Shown one piece after another: positions 60,894 through 64,000 of a stretch of DNA of 64,000 nucleotides. The position numbers were made by a program, and so were the translations under genes. Within the stretch, counting starts at the first letter, position 1. Each line of letters starts with the position of its first letter. Below the pieces are notes generated by a model that worked only from the letters and a program-made list of their open reading frames with translations, was not told where the DNA came from and made no database searches. The DNA comes from G963665495 sp963677785. Lineage in GTDB: Bacteria; Desulfobacterota; Desulfovibrionia; Desulfovibrionales; Desulfovibrionaceae. The DNA lies in contig CAXXDH010000003.1 in NCBI GenBank assembly GCA_963677785.2, forward strand, positions 3,286,001 to 3,350,000, given 5' to 3'.

Positions 60894-62096
60894 TCAGGGA
60901 GCGGTGTTGTCCGGGGATTGAATTCGTCGGGCAAGGAGTGTTCCCAAACGTTCGTACCCGGCGCGGTTGAAGTGGTCCCAGTCGCGCGGGCCGTGGATCG
61001 GTTGCTTCTGCGCTTCCAGGCGCATGTCCGGCAGACTGTCTACGAAAGGGATGTGCTGCGTTGCCGCGAACTGCCGCAAACGCGTACGCATGGCCAGACC
61101 GACGCTGTCCACAGCGTCTTTGGGGTAGGGCTTCTCGCCGCCGTAGTAGGTGCTGACATGGTCCGAGACCAGTTCGTAGCAGGACAAGGGCGAGGGAATG
61201 TAGACCAGCATCAGGCGCGTATTGGGCAGAAGCTGCTGCAGCTTGCGTACGCTTTGTTCGAACACATACAGCGCTCTGGTTAGTTTTTTGGGCGAGACTT
61301 CCAGGGGCGGAGACTGCAAACGGTCCGGCAGGGAGACGGTTTTGTCCCCGATACGGGCCTTGTTGCTGGTTCCCGGCGTCAGGATGGGTTCGACATCGAT
61401 ATATTTTCGGGTCAGGGAATTGCGCAGCACATTGCGGATGGAACGCAGAATGAAATTGCCGAACAGAGGCATGTCCTTGCGTTGCCGGAAGTTGCCGTCG
61501 GCGTGGTTCTGGACGAGTTTTTTCAGAAACTGCTGGAAGACCGCCGGATTGTCCAGTTGTTTTGGGTCTTCATAACGGGGAAACCAGCGGCCGATGAAAT
61601 CCAGATTGTTCTGGACGTCGTTGCCCTCGTAGAAAAACAGCAGCAACAAGCCCGGATCCGTAAGGGGAAAACCGTGTTTGCGCAGAAAATGGAGAATCTG
61701 CAGTGGCTCCAGAAGCAAGCCGTCCACGCTGCCGGCTCCGCTGCGGCCGAAAGACAGGACGTCGGTTCGGAGCAGGTCGTGCAGCACATGGGCCGCCGCA
61801 TATTTTGAGTTGCGGTCATAGCCGCAGTCAATGAACCAGTTGCCCTTGCCCTGCGCGTAGGAGTCTCCGGCGATGCCGACGTACCCCGGAGCGGGCAGCA
61901 GTCCCTGTTTGGAACTCTCGCCCAGGGGCCGCAGCTCGCGGATCATGTGGTTGTACAGTCCGCGGGGCAGCCGGGGCAGCAGGTGTTGAAACAGCAGCAG
62001 CTCCACCAGCAGGTAGGCGAAAAAAATCGCTCCCAGAACCAGCAGCAGATTGCCGAGCCAGATTTTTAGCGTATGGGGTTGGGGACGTTTCAGCAT
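60894..62096 (-). CDS. Membrane-anchored SGNH/GDSL-type hydrolase-like protein
   Basis: 400 aa. One N-terminal transmembrane helix (WLGNLLLVLGAIFFAYLLVELLLF) leads to an extracytoplasmic domain. SGNH-type blocks include GIAGDSYAQGKGN (possible nucleophile Ser), LLFFYEGNDVQNN (Asn) and WDHFNRAGYERL with the D-x-H pair near the C terminus. This resembles AlgX/DltD-like or lipoprotein-type esterases acting on cell-envelope polymers. The substrate is unknown. It is 21 bp downstream of surE and may be co-transcribed. Confidence 0.72.
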   Translation of the reverse strand: MLKRPQPHTLKIWLGNLLLVLGAIFFAYLLVELLLFQHLLPRLPRGLYNHMIRELRPLGESSKQGLLPAPGYVGIAGDSYAQGKGNWFIDCGYDRNSKYAAAHVLHDLLRTDVLSFGRSGAGSVDGLLLEPLQILHFLRKHGFPLTDPGLLLLFFYEGNDVQNNLDFIGRWFPRYEDPKQLDNPAVFQQFLKKLVQNHADGNFRQRKDMPLFGNFILRSIRNVLRNSLTRKYIDVEPILTPGTSNKARIGDKTVSLPDRLQSPPLEVSPKKLTRALYVFEQSVRKLQQLLPNTRLMLVYIPSPLSCYELVSDHVSTYYGGEKPYPKDAVDSVGLAMRTRLRQFAATQHIPFVDSLPDMRLEAQKQPIHGPRDWDHFNRAGYERLGTLLARRIQSPDNTAP

Positions 62097-62117
62097 GGTC
62101 CCTGTCTGGTCATACTG

Positions 62118-62870
62118 CTATTTCATATGTGATTGCAGCGATTGCAGAGTTTCCTGATCGTTGAAATCAAAACGCAACGGAGTCAGGGTGATGTGCCCTT
62201 CGTTGAGCAGCGCCCTGTCCGTGTGCGGTCTGGGTTTTTCCGGCGGGATGACGCCGTCCAGCCAGTAATAGGAGCGGCCGCGCGGGTCGGTCCGGCTGAC
62301 GTACCAGTCCTGGTACATGGCCCTGGTGTGCGGACAGACCACAAGCTCTTTGGTCAGCTCCATGGAGCGGTTGGGGAAGTTCAGATTCAGCACCGACAAA
62401 GGCGGCAGCGTATCCCAGGGCAGTTGATCGATGAGCCGGGCCGCGTATTCGGCCTGGCCGGCCAGATCGGTATGGTTGAAGTCGTCATGGGAAACGGCTA
62501 AGGAACGGGCTCCGAGCATGGCTCCCTCGGTGGCGGCGGCTACGGTGCCGGAGTAGAGAATGTCCACCCCCACATTGGCGCCGGCGTTGATACCCGAGAC
62601 GACCAGGACGGATTCCAGTTGCAACAGGGATGTCAGGGCCAGTTTGACGCAGTCCGAGGGCGTACCGTATACCCCATGGCCTTTGAAGCCGTCTTCATTG
62701 AATTCTTTGATGCGAAGCGGAAGCGCAAAGGTGATGGCGTGCCCTACAGCCGACTGTTCGGTTACGGGCGCATACACGTGAACGTTGTGGCCGGCGTCAA
62801 TGAGCGCGCGGTACATGGCGCGAAGGCCGACAGCCTGAATGCCGTCATCGTTGGTAAGTAAGATATCCAT
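62118..62870 (-). CDS. surE: 5'/3'-nucleotidase SurE
   Basis: 250 aa. The N-terminal metal site LLTNDDGIQAVG (D8/D9), APVTEQSAVGH with the conserved Ser, GTPSDCVKLAL and VSGINAGANVGVDILYSGTVAAA are all present. The enzyme removes phosphate from nucleoside monophosphates in stationary-phase survival. The divergent HD-domain gene starts 108 bp away. Confidence 0.96.
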   Translation of the reverse strand: MDILLTNDDGIQAVGLRAMYRALIDAGHNVHVYAPVTEQSAVGHAITFALPLRIKEFNEDGFKGHGVYGTPSDCVKLALTSLLQLESVLVVSGINAGANVGVDILYSGTVAAATEGAMLGARSLAVSHDDFNHTDLAGQAEYAARLIDQLPWDTLPPLSVLNLNFPNRSMELTKELVVCPHTRAMYQDWYVSRTDPRGRSYYWLDGVIPPEKPRPHTDRALLNEGHITLTPLRFDFNDQETLQSLQSHMK

Positions 62871-62978
62871 GTTGTTCTATTCGTGCCTTTTGATTACAAC
62901 ATCCGTGCGGAGGACGTCGGTTTTTTCCTTCAGCGGGCGTTACGTACATAATTAACGCTGTATTTGCAAGGATGTAGT

Positions 62979-64000
62979 GTGATAGTAGAGAAAAGACAAT
63001 TTGTTAAAGATCTCGTTCCAGGTTTGCAAGTAGTTGATACTTTTGTCCTTTTGGAGGCAAAACAGGGGCAGGCCAGAAACGGTCCTTTCTGGAGCCTGCA
63101 GCTTCAGGACGCCACTGGCAGAATCGAAGCCAAAATCTGGAGCCCGCAGAGCCAGTCCTATCCGTCTCTGCGCGGCGGACAACTTGTCCGGATTGACGGC
63201 ATGGTGACACAATTTCGGGAACAACACCAGATCAACGTGAATCAGATCGCCGAACTTGGAGAGGTCGGCCAGGAAGGAGCGGATGTTTCACTGTTTATTC
63301 CGTCCAGCAAGGAAAAACCCGAAATACTGCTTTCACAGCTCGAAGAGCTTTGCCGCAAGCATATCAACTGGCCGCCGTGGCGCAAGTTCGTGCTCAAGGT
63401 CCTGGCCGATTCCGAAATACGGTCGCGTCTGCTGCTCGCCATTGGCGGCAAGTCCATTCACCACGCCTATGTGGGCGGACTGCTGGAACATACGCTTTCC
63501 GTTACCGAGCTCTGCCTGATGCACAGCAACCATTATCCGCAACTGGACCGCGACGTGCTGCTGGCCGCGGCGATCTGCCACGACCTGGGCAAGGCCTGGG
63601 AACTGACCGGCGGGTTGAGCTGCGACTACACGGACCAAGGCCGCCTGCTGGGGCACATTCAGCTGGGCATGGAAGTGCTGGAACCTTTTTTGAAAAAATC
63701 CGGATTGGAATCCGAATTGATTCTGCATTTCAAGCACATCATTCTCAGCCACCACGGGGAGTATGTCTACGGATCGCCCAAACGGCCCAAAACAGCCGAG
63801 GCCTTTTGCCTCCATTTCGCAGACAACCTGGACGCCAAGATGAATCAGCTTCAGTCATTGTTCAGCACTGAAGAAGAGGAAGAGCCCGGAGATGATGACG
63901 GTCCGGCCTGGTCCGCCTACCAGCGTTCGCTCGAACGCTATATTTACCGTCCGAAACATACGCCCGCCGGTGGTACCGGAAGGAAGTCGGACAAAAAGCA
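62979..64000 (+). CDS. YhaM-like OB-fold/HD-domain exonuclease, 3' end outside window
   Basis: Partial; at least 340 residues from GTG at 62979, with AAGGA 6 nt upstream. The N terminus is an OB-fold nucleic-acid-binding domain (FVLLEAKQGQARNGPFWSLQL; GRIEAKIW). An HD domain follows, with metal ligands in SIHHAYVGGLLEHTLSV, AAICHDLGKAWELTG and ILSHHGEYVYGSPKRP. This order is that of the YhaM/CBF1 3'-5' exoribonuclease family. The tail becomes acidic (EEEEEPGDDDG) and then basic at the window edge. Confidence 0.9.
   Translation, partial: MIVEKRQFVKDLVPGLQVVDTFVLLEAKQGQARNGPFWSLQLQDATGRIEAKIWSPQSQSYPSLRGGQLVRIDGMVTQFREQHQINVNQIAELGEVGQEGADVSLFIPSSKEKPEILLSQLEELCRKHINWPPWRKFVLKVLADSEIRSRLLLAIGGKSIHHAYVGGLLEHTLSVTELCLMHSNHYPQLDRDVLLAAAICHDLGKAWELTGGLSCDYTDQGRLLGHIQLGMEVLEPFLKKSGLESELILHFKHIILSHHGEYVYGSPKRPKTAEAFCLHFADNLDAKMNQLQSLFSTEEEEEPGDDDGPAWSAYQRSLERYIYRPKHTPAGGTGRKSDKK

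Noticed and set aside
1..64000. CRISPR arrays, tRNA and rRNA genes
   Set aside because: Looked for because of the Card1-like gene and the intron scar; no regularly spaced direct repeats, tRNA T-loops or rRNA segments were recognised by eye.

Overview
The window looks like chromosome of an anaerobic, sulfate-reducer-type deltaproteobacterium of the Desulfovibrio group. This rests on gene content: a glycyl radical enzyme, a ferredoxin-rich split glutamate synthase, a rubredoxin, an ehr-type energy-converting complex and a Na+-type N-ATPase operon, in moderately GC-rich DNA. No dsr/apr marker lies in the window, so the genus is inference. No rRNA, tRNA, CRISPR array or complete insertion sequence was recognised.

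Region 1 (1-7.0 kb, mostly minus strand) holds a glycyl radical enzyme and its radical-SAM activase (cut by the window edge), an orphan CARF-nuclease gene of the Card1/DUF1887 family, an NhaD-type Na+/H+ antiporter and a universal stress protein. An AT-rich spacer with no credible gene follows (7.0-7.7 kb). Region 2 (7.8-13.2 kb, plus strand) is a five-gene split glutamate synthase, interrupted between its third and fourth cistrons by repeat DNA. Region 3 (13.2-19.9 kb, minus strand) is a complete N-ATPase operon, atpDCQRBEFAG.

Region 4 (20-30.7 kb) contains a small secreted protein, an unrecognised 499-aa protein, a DUF2207 membrane protein, a long RecQ, CheV and an AsmA-like protein. Region 5 (30.8-35.3 kb) is a SARP/AfsR-like regulator divergent from a small EamA-DUF169 operon. 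The spacer carries direct repeats with an 11-bp period, the spacing SARP regulators use. Region 6 (35.4-42.8 kb, minus strand) is a six-gene hydrogenase-4/complex-I-like operon whose large subunit lacks the NiFe ligands, i.e. an ehr complex. With NhaD and the N-ATPase it suggests Na+-linked bioenergetics.

Region 7 (42.8-47.3 kb) has a terminator followed immediately by what looks like the 5' remnant of a class C group II intron, then btaA-btaB for betaine lipid synthesis, a LysR regulator divergent from a carboxymuconolactone decarboxylase-like gene, and upp. Region 8 (47.4-53.7 kb) is tamA-tamB for outer-membrane assembly. Region 9 (54.2-64 kb) carries rubredoxin, a ferredoxin-tailed aldo/keto reductase, larC-larB, a GH13 enzyme, ybaK, an SGNH-type protein, surE and a truncated YhaM-like HD protein.

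Two dispersed hairpin repeat families are visible: a 60-bp element (11250, 47365, and a related terminator at 13187) and a 70-bp branched element (30781, 45185). The copies differ by paired changes that preserve the stems, and they supply a ribosome-binding site, C-terminal codons or stop codons to neighbouring genes.
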